The notes: generated by a model not told the origin, from the letters alone. Counted from the first letter of the stretch, positions 8,850-18,200 are shown. The stretch is 64,000 bases of DNA from Roseiarcus sp963829505 (GCA_963829505.1 CAWHIL010000001.1:1302001-1366000); one strand, 5' to 3'. Translations and numbers: made by a program.

Positions 8850-9281
8850 TCAGCCCTTCTTCAGGCGCACGATGACGTCGATAGCGGCGATGCTCGCGCC
8901 GTCGGGGGCGGGAATGTCGATCTTCGGCAGCCATTCCTCCGGAATGTCCGACAATTCCTCGGTGTCCTCCCAGTAGAAATGGAAGTGCGGTCCGGTCTTG
9001 GTGTCGTACCAGAGCTTGGCGTCGTAGATCGCGATCTCGCGCAGGAGCCCGCAGCGGGCAAATTCGTTCAGCGTGTTGTAGATCGTGCCGAGCGTCGGGG
9101 CGAAGCGGATCGTCCGCGTCTCGTGATAGAGCGTCTCCGCCGTGAAATGACGGTCGCCGCAGGCGAAGATGGCGCGCGCGATGTCGAGGCGCTGGCGCGT
9201 CGGCCGCACGCCCGCCGCCACCAGCTTTTGCTGGATCGAGGCGTCGGTCGTCTGGTTCTGCGCCATATCCGTCGTGTTCAT
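8850..9281 (-). CDS. irr: Fur-family iron response regulator Irr
   Basis: 143-aa cytoplasmic transcription factor of the Fur superfamily. The frame extends upstream, but MNTTDMAQNQ at 9281 is the sensible start (a second ATG is five codons later). Winged-helix part: GVRPTRQRLDIARAIF and TLGTIYNTLNEFARCGLL. The dimerisation part carries TKTGPHFHFYWED, a variant of the His-cluster that binds haem/metal in Irr, and ends DVIVRLKKG, the Irr-type C-terminus (Fur and Zur have Cys pairs there, absent here). In Rhizobiales, Irr represses haem and iron-storage genes under low iron. No regulated gene is adjacent. Confidence 0.85.
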   Translation of the reverse strand: MNTTDMAQNQTTDASIQQKLVAAGVRPTRQRLDIARAIFACGDRHFTAETLYHETRTIRFAPTLGTIYNTLNEFARCGLLREIAIYDAKLWYDTKTGPHFHFYWEDTEELSDIPEEWLPKIDIPAPDGASIAAIDVIVRLKKG

Positions 9282-9449
9282 CCGACCCAAGTCTTTCCGT
9301 CGGTCTCCGAATGTCGAACCGGGCCGGAAACGCCCGCGCGCGACCCACCCTTCTAGTACGGCTTCAGAATTGCGGCAAATGGCGCACTGCTGGCAAGATC
9401 GGGCGCTTGCGCATAGTGTCGCAGGCTTGAAAACGGCGGCGGGGAGGCC

Positions 9450-9869
9450 ATGACGATCAACGGCGGGTGTCTTTGCGGGGCGGTGCGCTACGCAATCGAG
9501 GCGGACGCGCCGCTGACGGTGCGTCAATGCTGGTGCCGCGTCTGCCAGTATCTCGGGGCGGGCAGCGGGACGGTCAACGCGGCCTTCCGAAAGGAGGCCC
9601 TGACGGTTTCCGGGCCGATGACCGACTACGTCTCGACCGCCGACAGCGGCGCGACCATGCACCGCCGTTTTTGCGCGCGCTGCGGGACGCCGCTGTTCAG
9701 CGAGGCCGAACCGCGCCCCCATCTCGTCATCGTGCGCGCCGGCACGCTCGACGACCCGGCGCTGGCGACGCCCAAAGAGATCATCTGGACGAAATCGGCG
9801 CCGCCCTGGGCGACATTCGATTCCGACCTGCCGACGGCGGAAGGACAGGCGCCGCCGCCGAAGAGTTGA
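9450..9869 (+). CDS. GFA (CENP-V/GFA) family zinc protein
   Basis: 139-aa protein of the glutathione-dependent formaldehyde-activating fold. Zinc ligands are visible as GGCLCGAVRY (residues 5-14), CWCRVCQYLG, and CARCGTPLF around residue 72. The family binds structural and catalytic zinc; true Gfa spontaneously condenses formaldehyde with glutathione, but most short homologues are uncharacterised. It follows the divergent irr promoter region (168 bp). One complete domain of normal length. The enzymatic role is not established. Confidence 0.8.
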   Translation: MTINGGCLCGAVRYAIEADAPLTVRQCWCRVCQYLGAGSGTVNAAFRKEALTVSGPMTDYVSTADSGATMHRRFCARCGTPLFSEAEPRPHLVIVRAGTLDDPALATPKEIIWTKSAPPWATFDSDLPTAEGQAPPPKS

Positions 9870-9945
9870 AAACCTCGCGCCGCGCCCACATCTGGTTGAC
9901 ACCCGGCTTCGCGAAGCGCGAGGCCCGCATTGGGGAGCTGAAACG

Positions 9946-10470
9946 ATGTCCCTTTCCCTCTACCAGTCGAGCGTCGCGACGTTCGAGCGGTGCCTGACGG
10001 CCTTCCTCGCCGTTCTCGACAAGGCCGAGGCGCATGCCGCGGCGCGCAAGTTCGACCCGACCAATTATCTCGCGATGCGTCTCGCCCCCGACATGTTCCC
10101 GCTCGTGCGCCAGGTGCAGTCGTTCTGCGACAACGCCAAGAACGCGCCCTCGCGCCTCGCGGGGGTCACCGCGCCTTCCTTCGAGGACAACGAGGCGACG
10201 TTCGCGGAACTGCGCGCCCGCATCGTCCGCACCCTCGACTATCTGAAGACGCTCGACCCGAAGGCGATCGACGCGGCGCATGACCGCGACATCGTGTTTC
10301 CGCTCGGCCCCCGCAAGGTCCGGATGCAGGGCGGGACCTATCTCGTTCACTTCGTCCTGCCGAACTTCTATTTCCACCTGACGACGGCCTACGACATTCT
10401 GCGCTCGGCCGGCGTCGAGATCGGCAAGCGCGATTTCCTCGGCGCGGTGCCAGGTGTCGAGCCGGCCTGA
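9946..10470 (+). CDS. DUF1993 domain-containing protein
   Basis: 174-aa soluble protein, nearly all of it one DUF1993 domain, a four-helix DinB-like fold. Recognisable stretches are MSLSLYQSSVATFERCL at the start, LAPDMFPLVRQVQSF in the middle and VHFVLPNFYFHLTTAYDILR near the end, with a closing GVEIGKRDFLG that is diagnostic. Function in the family is unknown; the DinB-like fold suggests a thiol- or metal-binding enzyme. It lies 76 bp after the GFA gene on the same strand and may be co-transcribed. Confidence 0.8.
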   Translation: MSLSLYQSSVATFERCLTAFLAVLDKAEAHAAARKFDPTNYLAMRLAPDMFPLVRQVQSFCDNAKNAPSRLAGVTAPSFEDNEATFAELRARIVRTLDYLKTLDPKAIDAAHDRDIVFPLGPRKVRMQGGTYLVHFVLPNFYFHLTTAYDILRSAGVEIGKRDFLGAVPGVEPA

Positions 10471-10642
10471 CCGGGAAGGGCAAGCGGACGAAGATTTGAA
10501 GCGCGTCGCAAGACTGCGTGACGGCCGACGCATCGCGCAGGCGGTCGTCCACGGCCGGGACCGGCCGGGTCCGCCATCGTCCGAGAATGCCTGCACGTGC
10601 CGCACAAGCTGAACCGGCCGCCTGGGTGCTGGTGCGGCCGCC

Positions 10643-11299
10643 TCAGGCGCCGGCGGCCCTTGCCCGCCCCGGCGGGCCGGGCGGCGGCAGCGTGCGCTGA
10701 AAGCTCGCCCGCTGCCCGTGCGTGTCGAGATAGCGGCTGAGATGCGTGGCGGCGGCCAGCGCTTCCGCCCCTTCCGGCGCAAGCCGGACGCGATCGAGGA
10801 CGGGAAGCAGATTGAGATCGGCCAGCGTGATCTCGTCGCCGACAAGGAACCCGGTCGTCGCCACCGCCTTGTCGAGGATCGAAATCTGCTTGCGGACGTC
10901 GGGCAGGACCGCGTCGATGACGTCCCGGTCGGGCGGCTTCTTGGCGAGCATCGCGACGATATAGGCGGTGAGGTAGGTACGGATCAGCGTCCGGTCGACG
11001 ACGGTGTTGACGAACGAGACCCATTGTTCGGTGAGCCCGGCGAGACGCGCATCGTCGGGGATCAGGCGCGGGCCGGGGAAGGCCCGATCCAGATAGGTCG
11101 CGATCGCCTTCGATTCGAACAGCGTGAAATCGCCGTGGCGCATCACCGGCATCTTGCCCAAGGGGTGGATTGCGGAAAGCTCCGGAGCGTCGAGCAGCGT
11201 TTCGGTGAAGAGATGGTCGATCCCCTTCTCCTCGCACACCATCAGGATGACGCGCGTGTAGGTGGAGCGCGATGAACCGAAGATCTCTGGCTTGTCCAT
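10643..11299 (-). CDS. Glutathione S-transferase family protein
   Basis: 218-aa two-domain GST. The ATG at 11299 starts MDKPEIFGSSRSTYTRV, and the catalytic Ser/Thr/Tyr region of the thioredoxin-like domain lies in SSRSTYTR. The cis-Pro and glutathione-binding region is HPLGKMPVMRHGDFTLFESKAI (about residues 45-66). The helical C-terminal domain contains the N-capping box VGDEITLADLNLLPVLDRV. The tail PPPGPPGRARAAGA is low complexity. Substrate unknown. It lies downstream of the MarR gene on the same strand, separated by a palindromic repeat. Confidence 0.85.
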   Translation of the reverse strand: MDKPEIFGSSRSTYTRVILMVCEEKGIDHLFTETLLDAPELSAIHPLGKMPVMRHGDFTLFESKAIATYLDRAFPGPRLIPDDARLAGLTEQWVSFVNTVVDRTLIRTYLTAYIVAMLAKKPPDRDVIDAVLPDVRKQISILDKAVATTGFLVGDEITLADLNLLPVLDRVRLAPEGAEALAAATHLSRYLDTHGQRASFQRTLPPPGPPGRARAAGA

Positions 11300-11377
11300 T
11301 GCCCTCAATCCGTTGCGCGCGGCGGAAAAGTGGATGCCGGTTCTTCGCCAAAAGCGCGCGGATATCAAGGAATTTGG

Positions 11378-11414
11378 AGCGTCTGGCGATTCGGCCGAAT
11401 CGCCGAATGCTCCT
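11378..11414. repeat. Palindromic intergenic repeat between MarR and GST genes
   Basis: Contains the perfect 20-bp palindrome GGCGATTCGGCCGAATCGCC (11385-11404) inside outer arms GGAGC/GCTCC. A close relative lies at 23839-23880 (GGCGATTtggtcgAATCGCC inside CTAGAGCGT/ACGCTCTAG). This is a dispersed hairpin family that probably acts as a transcript end or mRNA-stabilising element. Confidence 0.7.
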
Positions 11415-11886
11415 AGGCCATCAGACCGCGCGACGCGAACCGGCGCAGCGCCGCCATGAAACCGTCGAAGCTTTCCGCCCCGATATCGGCGGCCCATTCC
11501 GCCTGAATCTCAAGCAGCGTCGCATGGACGACCTTGACCATCCCCCAGGAGCGGGGGGTGAGGTGGATGAGGCGACGCTCGCCTTTCCTCGCAGCCCGCC
11601 GCTCGAGGTAACCCAGCGCTTCCAGTTGTCCGATGATGTGATGGGTCGCCTGCCGCGACATGCGGATCCGGCGCGCGAGGTCGGACGGACGGACGCCGTC
11701 GGGCGGAGGAAAACTGAACACGGAAAGATGGACGGGTTGCAGGTCCGTGAAGCCCGCCGATCTGAGATCCGCTTCCATCCGGGCGCGGACATGTTCGAGA
11801 CATTGCCGCAGCAGCGCGCCCACATAGGGCGGACCCTCCTCGGCCGGAGCCTCGGCGCGCCCAGGTTTGCGATCTGGCGTTGACAC
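11413..11886 (-). CDS. MarR-family transcriptional regulator
   Basis: 157-aa winged-helix repressor. Core: VHLSVFSFPPPDGVRPSDLA, recognition helix MSRQATHHIIGQLEALGYLE, then the wing RRAARKGERRLIHLTPRSWG, the classic MarR beta-wing with its Arg-rich tip. Divergently transcribed from a cupin gene across a 60-bp promoter region that holds two palindromes of the TAAA/TTTA type, so autoregulation and control of the cupin gene are likely. Inducer unknown. Confidence 0.87.
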   Translation of the reverse strand: MSTPDRKPGRAEAPAEEGPPYVGALLRQCLEHVRARMEADLRSAGFTDLQPVHLSVFSFPPPDGVRPSDLARRIRMSRQATHHIIGQLEALGYLERRAARKGERRLIHLTPRSWGMVKVVHATLLEIQAEWAADIGAESFDGFMAALRRFASRGLMA

Positions 11887-11890
11887 TTTT

Positions 11891-11930
11891 GTAAAGCCGC
11901 TTTACGAACGAATGTGTAAAACAATTTTAC
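11891..11930. promoter_or_regulatory. Two tandem operator palindromes for the MarR regulator
   Basis: GTAAAGCCGCTTTAC (11891-11905, perfect 7-1-7) and GTAAAACAATTTTAC (11916-11930, 6-3-6) share the core GTAAA...TTTAC. Their centres are 25 bp apart, and they sit between the divergent starts at 11886 and 11947. Spacing and symmetry fit two MarR dimers. Confidence 0.75.
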
Positions 11931-11946
11931 GCTAGAGAGAGCAATC

Positions 11947-12378
11947 ATGCAAAGCGCATCTACGGACGTCGTTCGGATTGGCGGGATCGAACTGCGGTTT
12001 CTGGTGGATGAAACGCAGGGCTCGGGCGACCTCGTAATCTTCGAGATGACCATTGAGCCCAATGCCCGCGTTCCGGCCCCGCACTATCACCGCGAGGTCG
12101 ATGAAGTCATCTACGGCCTGTCGGGAACCTTGACGGGGCGGATCGACGGCGAGACGCGTGAACTTCGCGCGGGCGAGTGCGCGTTCATCCCGCGCGGCGC
12201 CGTCCATCACGCCGAAAATCTGCACGGCGAGGCCGCGCGCGCCCTGGTCGTCCTGAACCCAGGTTCGATCGGCCGCGCCTATTTCGAGGAAATCGGGAAG
12301 GCCGTGAGCGGTCCCGGCAAGCCTGATCCGGCGCGGCTTGAAGAGATCATGCTGCGGCACGGCCTCATTCCCGTTTGA
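11947..12378 (+). CDS. Cupin-domain protein under MarR control
   Basis: 143-aa single-domain cupin. Motif 1 reads APHYHREVDEVIYGLSG (His-x-His with a downstream Glu), motif 2 PRGAVHHAENLHGE. Metal-binding residues are therefore present, and an oxygenase, isomerase or sensor role is possible. The C-terminal helix segment RLEEIMLRHGLIPV resembles small cupins thought to be dioxygenase-like. Its start is 17 bp from the second operator palindrome, so it is the likely target of the divergent MarR regulator, together with whatever ligand that regulator senses. Confidence 0.8.
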   Translation: MQSASTDVVRIGGIELRFLVDETQGSGDLVIFEMTIEPNARVPAPHYHREVDEVIYGLSGTLTGRIDGETRELRAGECAFIPRGAVHHAENLHGEAARALVVLNPGSIGRAYFEEIGKAVSGPGKPDPARLEEIMLRHGLIPV

Positions 12379-12540
12379 AAAGCCTCGGGACGCGGCGATC
12401 GGGGCGCCTGCGGGCGCCGTGGGGGCGCAGCGATCGCAACGCATTGGATGTGGGAACGCGCCATGAGATACGCCCTTTGCGACGATCCTGCCCTTTGGCG
12501 GACTCAGCTCTTGCTCATGGCATAGAACCGCCCGCCGCCG

Positions 12541-14223
12541 TCACCGGCTCGGATACCAGTAGGACGCCTGCGGCTTCGTCCGGTCGATGACGACGAACTG
12601 GTTGGCGAAGGCGCGGTAGGCGGGGCTGCGCTCGCCGTCCGGCCATTGCACCCGTATCTCGGCGCGCTCGCCGGTCCCGAGGCCGACGTGAACCCAGCCG
12701 GCGTGGCCGGAGGCGTCGCCGCCGCCGACCTGGATCGTGCGCGTCTGCGCGCGCACGCCGGTCTTGACGGTGATTTTCGCGCCGACGGCGTTGCGGTTCG
12801 GATTGGGCTGTACGAGCCGGATCTCGGTCCAGTTTCCCGACGGCAGGGGCGGCCCCGCGTCGGCCTTGTCGCCGAGATTGCGGAAGAGCGCGACGTTCGA
12901 GCCGCGGTTAATTTGCAAAATGTCGAGTTTTCCGTCGAGGTTGAAGTCGGCGATCAGCGCGCCGCGTCCGACCTTGTCGCTCGCGATGCCGGCGAGATCG
13001 CCGGCCTCGACGAACTTGCCGTTCCACTGGCCGATGAGCAGGTTGCTCGGATCGTAGGCGGCGAAGTCCTGCATCTGCGACAGGTTGCCCTTCGAAACGA
13101 AGATGTCGAGGAGCCCGACATTGGTGAAGTCGGCGAACTCGGCGTGCCATGCGGTCGAGGGCCGGCGGTCGCCGCCGGCATAGGGGATATGCGCGCTCGC
13201 GCCGAGGTCGAAGGCGATGTCGCGGTAGACGGGAAGCTCTCCGTGCGCGGCCTCGTCCGGGTCGAGCTTCTCGAGCTTCTCGTCGCCCATCGAGGTGAGG
13301 AAATATTGCGGATAGCCGGAGCCGTCGATGTCGCCCTCGGCGATGCCCATGCCGAAGATCGACACGTGCCGCCAGCCGTCGGCGCGCGTGTAGGGTCGGG
13401 GCGTCTTGTCGGGCTCGACGCGCCAGAGCTGCTCCTCGCCGCCGCGATAATATTGCCTGTCGTTCGATATTCGGAGCGACGGCACGCCCGACTTGTTCCA
13501 GTCGGTGAACAGCATCGAGAGCGCGCAATAGCCGGGGACGAGCGGGGTGCGCACCGAATAGTCGGGCTTGTCGCCTCCTTGCGGGCGGAAGAGGGAATTT
13601 TCCTCGCAGGTGCCCCAAGGCGACCCCGGCGCGTCGCGATCGACGTAGTGGCCGATGGCGAGCGTCGGGAATTTCTGGCCCGGCTCCCATTCGGCGGCGA
13701 AGGAAGTGGTCCAGCCGGAATCGCCGTCAAAATTCCATTCCTTGTTGGCGAGCGAGAACGTGCAGTTCGGTCCGCCTTTCAGCATCAGGCTCTCGCCGAC
13801 GCGGAGCACGAAGAGGTCCATATGGCCATCGCCGTCGATGTCGATGGGATAGGCGCCGATCACGTTGGTGAGCAGTTTCGGGTCGATGTCGATAGGCTTC
13901 TCGACGAACTTCAGCGGGCCGCCGGAGGCGGACACGTTGACGTAGAGCTTCGCGGGGTTCTTGCCGCCGGCGAGGAAGACGGAGGGAAAGCCCGAGCCGT
14001 CGCAGTCGAACGCGGCGCCGCCTCCGCCGACAAAGAATTCCCACGGGCCGTCATAGACGCTGTTCAGGCCGGCGGCCTGCGCCTCCTCATGCATGACGGG
14101 GACGTCGCCGACGGGTGCGGGCCGCTCGTCGGCGCCCGCAGCGGAGACGGAGAGGGGCGCGAAGGCGAGGGCGAGGAACAGCGCGGCGCGCCGCACCAAG
14201 GCTCGAACGCGGCTCATTTTCAT
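12541..14223 (-). CDS. Secreted CRTAC1-like FG-GAP/ASPIC-UnbV protein
   Basis: 560-aa exported protein with an N-terminal signal (MKMSRVRALVRRAALFLALA, Ala-rich cleavage region). FG-GAP/VCBS-type beta-propeller repeats with Ca2+-binding-like loops recur: DCDGSGFPSVFLAG, DIDGDGHMDLFVLR, DIDGSGYPQYFLTS, DFNLDGKLDILQI. The C-terminus is an ASPIC/UnbV domain (about 465-545, VHVGLGTGERAEIRVQWPDG). The ATG overlaps the TGA of the upstream di-heme oxidoreductase (TGATG), implying translational coupling. The two probably work together in the periplasm, perhaps as a redox enzyme with an accessory propeller. The role is inferred. Confidence 0.82.
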   Translation of the reverse strand: MKMSRVRALVRRAALFLALAFAPLSVSAAGADERPAPVGDVPVMHEEAQAAGLNSVYDGPWEFFVGGGGAAFDCDGSGFPSVFLAGGKNPAKLYVNVSASGGPLKFVEKPIDIDPKLLTNVIGAYPIDIDGDGHMDLFVLRVGESLMLKGGPNCTFSLANKEWNFDGDSGWTTSFAAEWEPGQKFPTLAIGHYVDRDAPGSPWGTCEENSLFRPQGGDKPDYSVRTPLVPGYCALSMLFTDWNKSGVPSLRISNDRQYYRGGEEQLWRVEPDKTPRPYTRADGWRHVSIFGMGIAEGDIDGSGYPQYFLTSMGDEKLEKLDPDEAAHGELPVYRDIAFDLGASAHIPYAGGDRRPSTAWHAEFADFTNVGLLDIFVSKGNLSQMQDFAAYDPSNLLIGQWNGKFVEAGDLAGIASDKVGRGALIADFNLDGKLDILQINRGSNVALFRNLGDKADAGPPLPSGNWTEIRLVQPNPNRNAVGAKITVKTGVRAQTRTIQVGGGDASGHAGWVHVGLGTGERAEIRVQWPDGERSPAYRAFANQFVVIDRTKPQASYWYPSR

Positions 14224-15651
14224 CACGGCGCCTCGATCACGAGCGAACGGAGATAGGCGACGACGGCGTCGCGCTCGACGGGACCGAGCGCGAGATACTG
14301 GTCGCGTGAAGAACGCGCATCGCCGCCGTGGGCGCCGATGATCTCGTCGAGCATGCGAAACGATCCGTTGTGGCCGTACGGGGCGGTCGAGCCGACGCCC
14401 CACAGGCGCGGCGTCAGGAACACGTCGCGCTCGACGAAGCGCTGCGCCTGCAACTCGTTGCCGAGCGCATTGACGTGGTCGTCGACGACCAGGTGGCGCT
14501 TGAGGTCGCTCATGAGCGGGATCAGCCACTCGCCCTTGTCGTTCTTCTTCAGGTTCTTTGCGAAGGGCATCGTTGAAAAATCGATGACAATCGGCTTCCT
14601 CACCTCGCCCGAGCGCAGCGTCCCGGCCATGTCGTAGGGCGCCGGATCTGTGAAGACCATCGACTTCAGGGGAAGCGTCTCGATGTGGCAGGAGGCGCAG
14701 CCGATCGCGCCGAATTGTTTTTCCCCCTCGGCGGCGGCGGCGCGCCAGTCGTCGGGAAGGTCCGTCTTGACGGTCGGCGGCGGCAGCGTCGCCTGGAAGG
14801 CGACGAGGGCCGAGACGTCGCCGGGGGTGGTCGAGTTCGGGCACGCCGCTCTCGGCGAAATCGTGTGTTCCCGTCCATCGGACGCCGAAGCGCTCGGACG
14901 CCTCCATGCCGTGATGGATGTTGAGCGCGTTGATGGTGAATTGCCTCAGCGAGGTGAAGACGCCCTTGCGGCTGAACGGGCGGACGGTCAGGTCCGCATC
15001 GACGCCGTCGACCGAATCAAGGTCAACGATTCCGTCCGCGTGGGCGACGATCCAGCCGAACTGCACGCCCTTGCTGACGAGGTCGGCGCGCACGTCCTTG
15101 CCCGACTGGCAGGCTTCCTTCGTCGCCTGCGTGCGGATGCCCTGCAAGTCGGCGGTCATCTCGCGCGCAAGAAGCTCGACGAGCCCGGAACCCATGAGCG
15201 AGGTCGTGTGGCGCTCGCTCGAGAACGAGGGGTCGACGTTGTCGAACTGGGCGCTCTCGAAACCCTCGGACACGAACACGTTGGCGACGTCGTCGCCCGA
15301 GCCCCCGACCACCGGATCGTTGTGACAGCCGAAGCAGGAGTTGGAATCCGGACCGCTCGTGCGGGTGAACGGCGGATTGACGCCGCTCTTGCGTTTTGTC
15401 GGGATGATCGCCTGCGTCGCCTTCGGCCGCCCCGCCCCGTCGACAGTGGTGAATTTCGCCTTGAACAGCGTCTTGCCTCGCTCGACGAGGGCCGGGAGGG
15501 CGGAGGGGCCGGCGGCGGCGACGCTGTCGAAATCGACGTGCGACCCGGGCTCGAAGACCCGCTCGTCCCAACTTCCGCCGAACGCCACGCCCGACAGGGT
15601 GAAGCAGACGGCCGCGGCGCCGGCGGCCAGAACTCCCAGGATTCGCTTCAT
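14223..15651 (-). pseudogene. Di-heme oxidoreductase (DHOR/DUF1111), single-base frameshift
   Basis: Periplasmic c-type cytochrome peroxidase-like protein. Signal peptide MKRILGVLAAGAAAVCFTLS; haem motif CFGCH about residue 85; second haem motif CASCH in the C-terminal half; ending LVIEAP. The reading frame breaks at the run GGGGG (14823-14827, CCCCC on the sense strand). Removing one base joins ESGVPELDHPGDVSALVAFQ seamlessly, giving about 475 aa with no other lesion. Either an overcalled homopolymer or a recent mutation. Both haem sites and the coupled CRTAC1 gene are intact, so I lean to sequence error. The electron-transfer substrate is unknown. Confidence 0.78.
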
Positions 15652-15805
15652 ATCCCTTCGTCTCGCTTCTTGGACGCGGCGGATCGTTGACGCTGCTCTT
15701 GGCACGTCCAGCGCGTTTTCCGCAAGCGGCAAGAGGCCGAAACCTCAAATTCTGAGTTGCGTACCTCAGCCCTGATTGCTAATGGTGTTCGCCAATGAGC
15801 AGATC

Positions 15806-16838
15806 ATGGCGACAAGCCACCTCACGTTGAAGGACATTGCTCGGGAGGCAGGAGTGAGCGTGGCGACCCTCGACCGCGTGCTGCACGGTCGCGCCGGCGT
15901 CCGCGAGGATACCGCAAGACGGGTCCGGGAGACGATCGACCGTCATGGGTTCCGACCGTCCCCGGCGGCGGCCGATCTTGCGCGCAGACGCGCGAGCCGC
16001 TTCGCCTTCGTCATGCCCGAGGGCGGCAACGTCTTCATGCAGGCGATCGTGGCGGCGGTCGGCGAGATGCGCGCCTGGCTGAACGCGAGGCGGGCGAGCG
16101 CCGAAACCATCACGACCGATGTCTTCAACCCCGCCGTCCTCGCGCGGACGCTCGAATCGATGGTTGGGCGCTACGACGGCGTCGCGGTGGTGGCGCTCGA
16201 TCATCAGAGCGTGCGCGCGGCCATCGACGATCTTGTCGCGAGCGGCGCCCATGTCGTGACCCTCGTTTCCGACGTGCCGGGGTCGAGCCGCCACCATTAT
16301 GTCGGCGTCGACAATGTGGCCGCCGGCCGCACCGCGGCCTCGCTGATCGGCCGCTTCGCCTGCGGGCGCAACGGGACGGTCGGCATCGTGGCCGGATCAC
16401 AGTCGCTGCGCGACCACGCCGAGCGGGTGTTCGGCTTCAATCAGGTGATGAGCCTCGAATATCCTGACCTGACGGCGCTGATCCCGCTCGAGGGCGGCGA
16501 TCGGGACGACGCCAACGAGGCGATCACCGCCAGGCTTCTGGCCGAGCGCCCCGACCTCGTCGGGCTCTACAACGTCGGCGCGGGCACGCCCGGCGTCGTC
16601 AGGGCGCTCGCCGAACTCGGGCCGCGAGGGCGAGGTCGTCTTCGTCGCCCATGACCTCACCCCGGTCACGCGGCGCGGGCTTCTGCGCGGCGGCCTCGAC
16701 GCCGTCATCGTCCAGGATCCGGGACACGAGGCGCGCTCGGCTTTGCGCGTCCTCCTGTCGCTCGCGCGGGGCGAACCGATCGTCGCCGAACAGGAGAAGA
16801 TTCGCGTCGAAATCGTGATGCGGGACAACCTGCCGTGA
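15806..16838 (+). pseudogene. LacI-family regulator upstream of xyl genes, single-base frameshift
   Basis: Sugar-responsive repressor, about 343 aa once corrected. The ATG at 15806 starts MATSHLTLKDIAREAGVS, a textbook LacI helix-turn-helix, with hinge PSPAAADLARRRAS and a periplasmic-binding-like core. The frame breaks at GGG (16619-16621). Deleting one G restores ALAELGREGEVVFVAHDLTP and continues to EKIRVEIVMRDNLP, stop at 16838. No other defect is visible. It sits 175 bp upstream of the sugar ABC operon on the same strand and is its probable regulator. Homopolymer overcall is as likely as true inactivation. Confidence 0.8.
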
Positions 16839-17013
16839 GCGCGCGTATCCACCATGCGTTCGTGCCTCGCGGCGATTGCGCTTGCGCTTGCCGGCGGTCT
16901 AGTGTGAAAAGCCCGCCCGATCGCCCGGTAAGACTGCGATCCAAGAGCTTTTAACCGGTCCCCGGAAGGAACCTGATCGAGGTTCTGGAGGGGGGCCACT
17001 AGCGGAGGAAGTA

Positions 17014-18063
17014 ATGAAACTCATCACCAAACTGGCGGTCGGGGCGGCCATGCTCGCATCAGCGAGCACGTTCTCCCTCGCCGCAATGGCGAAGGACCTG
17101 ACGGTCGGCGTCTCGTGGTCGAACTTCCAGGAAGAGCGCTGGAAGACCGACGAAGCGGCGATCAAGAAGGCGCTCGACGCCGGCGGCGCGAAGTACATCT
17201 CGGCCGACGCCCAAGGGTCGCCCTCGAAGCAGCTCACCGACGTCGAGAGCCTGATCTCCAAGGGCGCGAACGTGCTCATCGTGCTTGCGATGGACAACGA
17301 GGCGATCCTGCCGGCGGTCAAGAAGGCGACCGACGAAGGCATTCCGGTCATCGCCTACGACCGCCTGATCGAGAGCCCGAACGTGCTCTACATCACCTTC
17401 GACAACGTCGGCGTCGGCCGCATGATGGCCAAGGCGATCGAGGCGGCCAAGCCCGCCGGCAACTATGCCTTCATCAAGGGCGACAAGGGCGACCCGAACG
17501 CCGACTTCCTGTTCTCCGGCATCAAGGAAGTGCTTGGACCGGCCATGGAAGCGGGCAAGATCAAGAACGTCGGCGAGAGCTACACCGACGGCTGGAAGCC
17601 CGACAACGCCCAGAAGAACATGGAGCAGATCCTCACCAAGAACAACAACAAGGTGGACGCGGTCGTCGCCGAGAACGACGGCATGGCGGGCGGCGTTGTC
17701 GCGGCGCTCGCGGCGCAGGGCATGGCCGGCTCCGTTCCGGTCTCCGGCCAGGACGGCGATCATGCGGCGATCAACCGCGTCGCGCTCGGCACCCAGACGG
17801 TGTCGATCTGGAAGGATGCGCGCGATCTCGGCAAGGTCGCCGGCGACGCCGCCGTGAAGCTCGGCGCGGGCAAGAAGAACGCCGACATCTCGGGCGTCAT
17901 GCCGTTCTCCGGCGGCCCGAAGAAGCAGAAGGTCGACGGCATCCTGCTCACCCCGCTCGCGGTGACGAAGGACAACCTCGACGTGATCGTCGACAAGGGC
18001 TGGATCAGCAAGGCCGAAGTCTGCAACGGCGTGAAGCCGGGAACGGTCAAGTTCTGCAACTGA
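17014..18063 (+). CDS. xylF: Sugar (D-xylose type) ABC transporter substrate-binding protein
   Basis: 349-aa periplasmic binding protein. Signal peptide MKLITKLAVGAAMLASASTF with cleavage after AMA. The mature part follows the XylF pattern: VGVSWSNFQEERWKTDE, GANVLIVLAMDNEAILPAV, IPVIAYDRLIESPNVLYITF, KGDKGDPNADFLFSG and VVAENDGMAGGVVAAL, with VSGQDGDHAAINR late. First gene of an operon with permease and ATPase, preceded by a LacI-type regulator. Xylose is the best family guess; related pentoses or other monosaccharides are possible. A stable hairpin follows the gene, fitting the usual excess of binding protein over membrane parts. Confidence 0.85.
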   Translation: MKLITKLAVGAAMLASASTFSLAAMAKDLTVGVSWSNFQEERWKTDEAAIKKALDAGGAKYISADAQGSPSKQLTDVESLISKGANVLIVLAMDNEAILPAVKKATDEGIPVIAYDRLIESPNVLYITFDNVGVGRMMAKAIEAAKPAGNYAFIKGDKGDPNADFLFSGIKEVLGPAMEAGKIKNVGESYTDGWKPDNAQKNMEQILTKNNNKVDAVVAENDGMAGGVVAALAAQGMAGSVPVSGQDGDHAAINRVALGTQTVSIWKDARDLGKVAGDAAVKLGAGKKNADISGVMPFSGGPKKQKVDGILLTPLAVTKDNLDVIVDKGWISKAEVCNGVKPGTVKFCN

Positions 18064-18098
18064 GGCTGACGGCCGACGCTGTCGGCTGAAAGAAACAT

Positions 18099-18128
18099 GG
18101 CCGCGCCGCCGTCGAAAGCGGCGCGGCC
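18099..18128 (+). promoter_or_regulatory. Strong intercistronic hairpin after xylF
   Basis: GGCCGCGCCGC (18099-18109) and GCGGCGCGGCC (18118-18128) form an 11-bp GC-only stem with an 8-nt loop. There is no T-run. It lies between xylF and xylH, where such stems commonly protect the binding-protein mRNA or attenuate read-through. Confidence 0.7.
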
Positions 18129-18200
18129 TCGCTTGAAGAACAAGACGCTTGCGCCACGAGCCCGCGCGTCGAGCTTGATGCGCATGACGAGGGAGAGCCC

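Noticed and set aside
9282..9360. Irr binding box upstream of irr
   Set aside because: The TTCTAG...CAGAA sequence matches the iron-control consensus too poorly to call.
12646..14256. 536-aa open frame on the plus strand
   Set aside because: Antisense to the CRTAC1-like gene, rich in Arg/Ala/Gly without domain features; typical antisense shadow of a high-GC gene.
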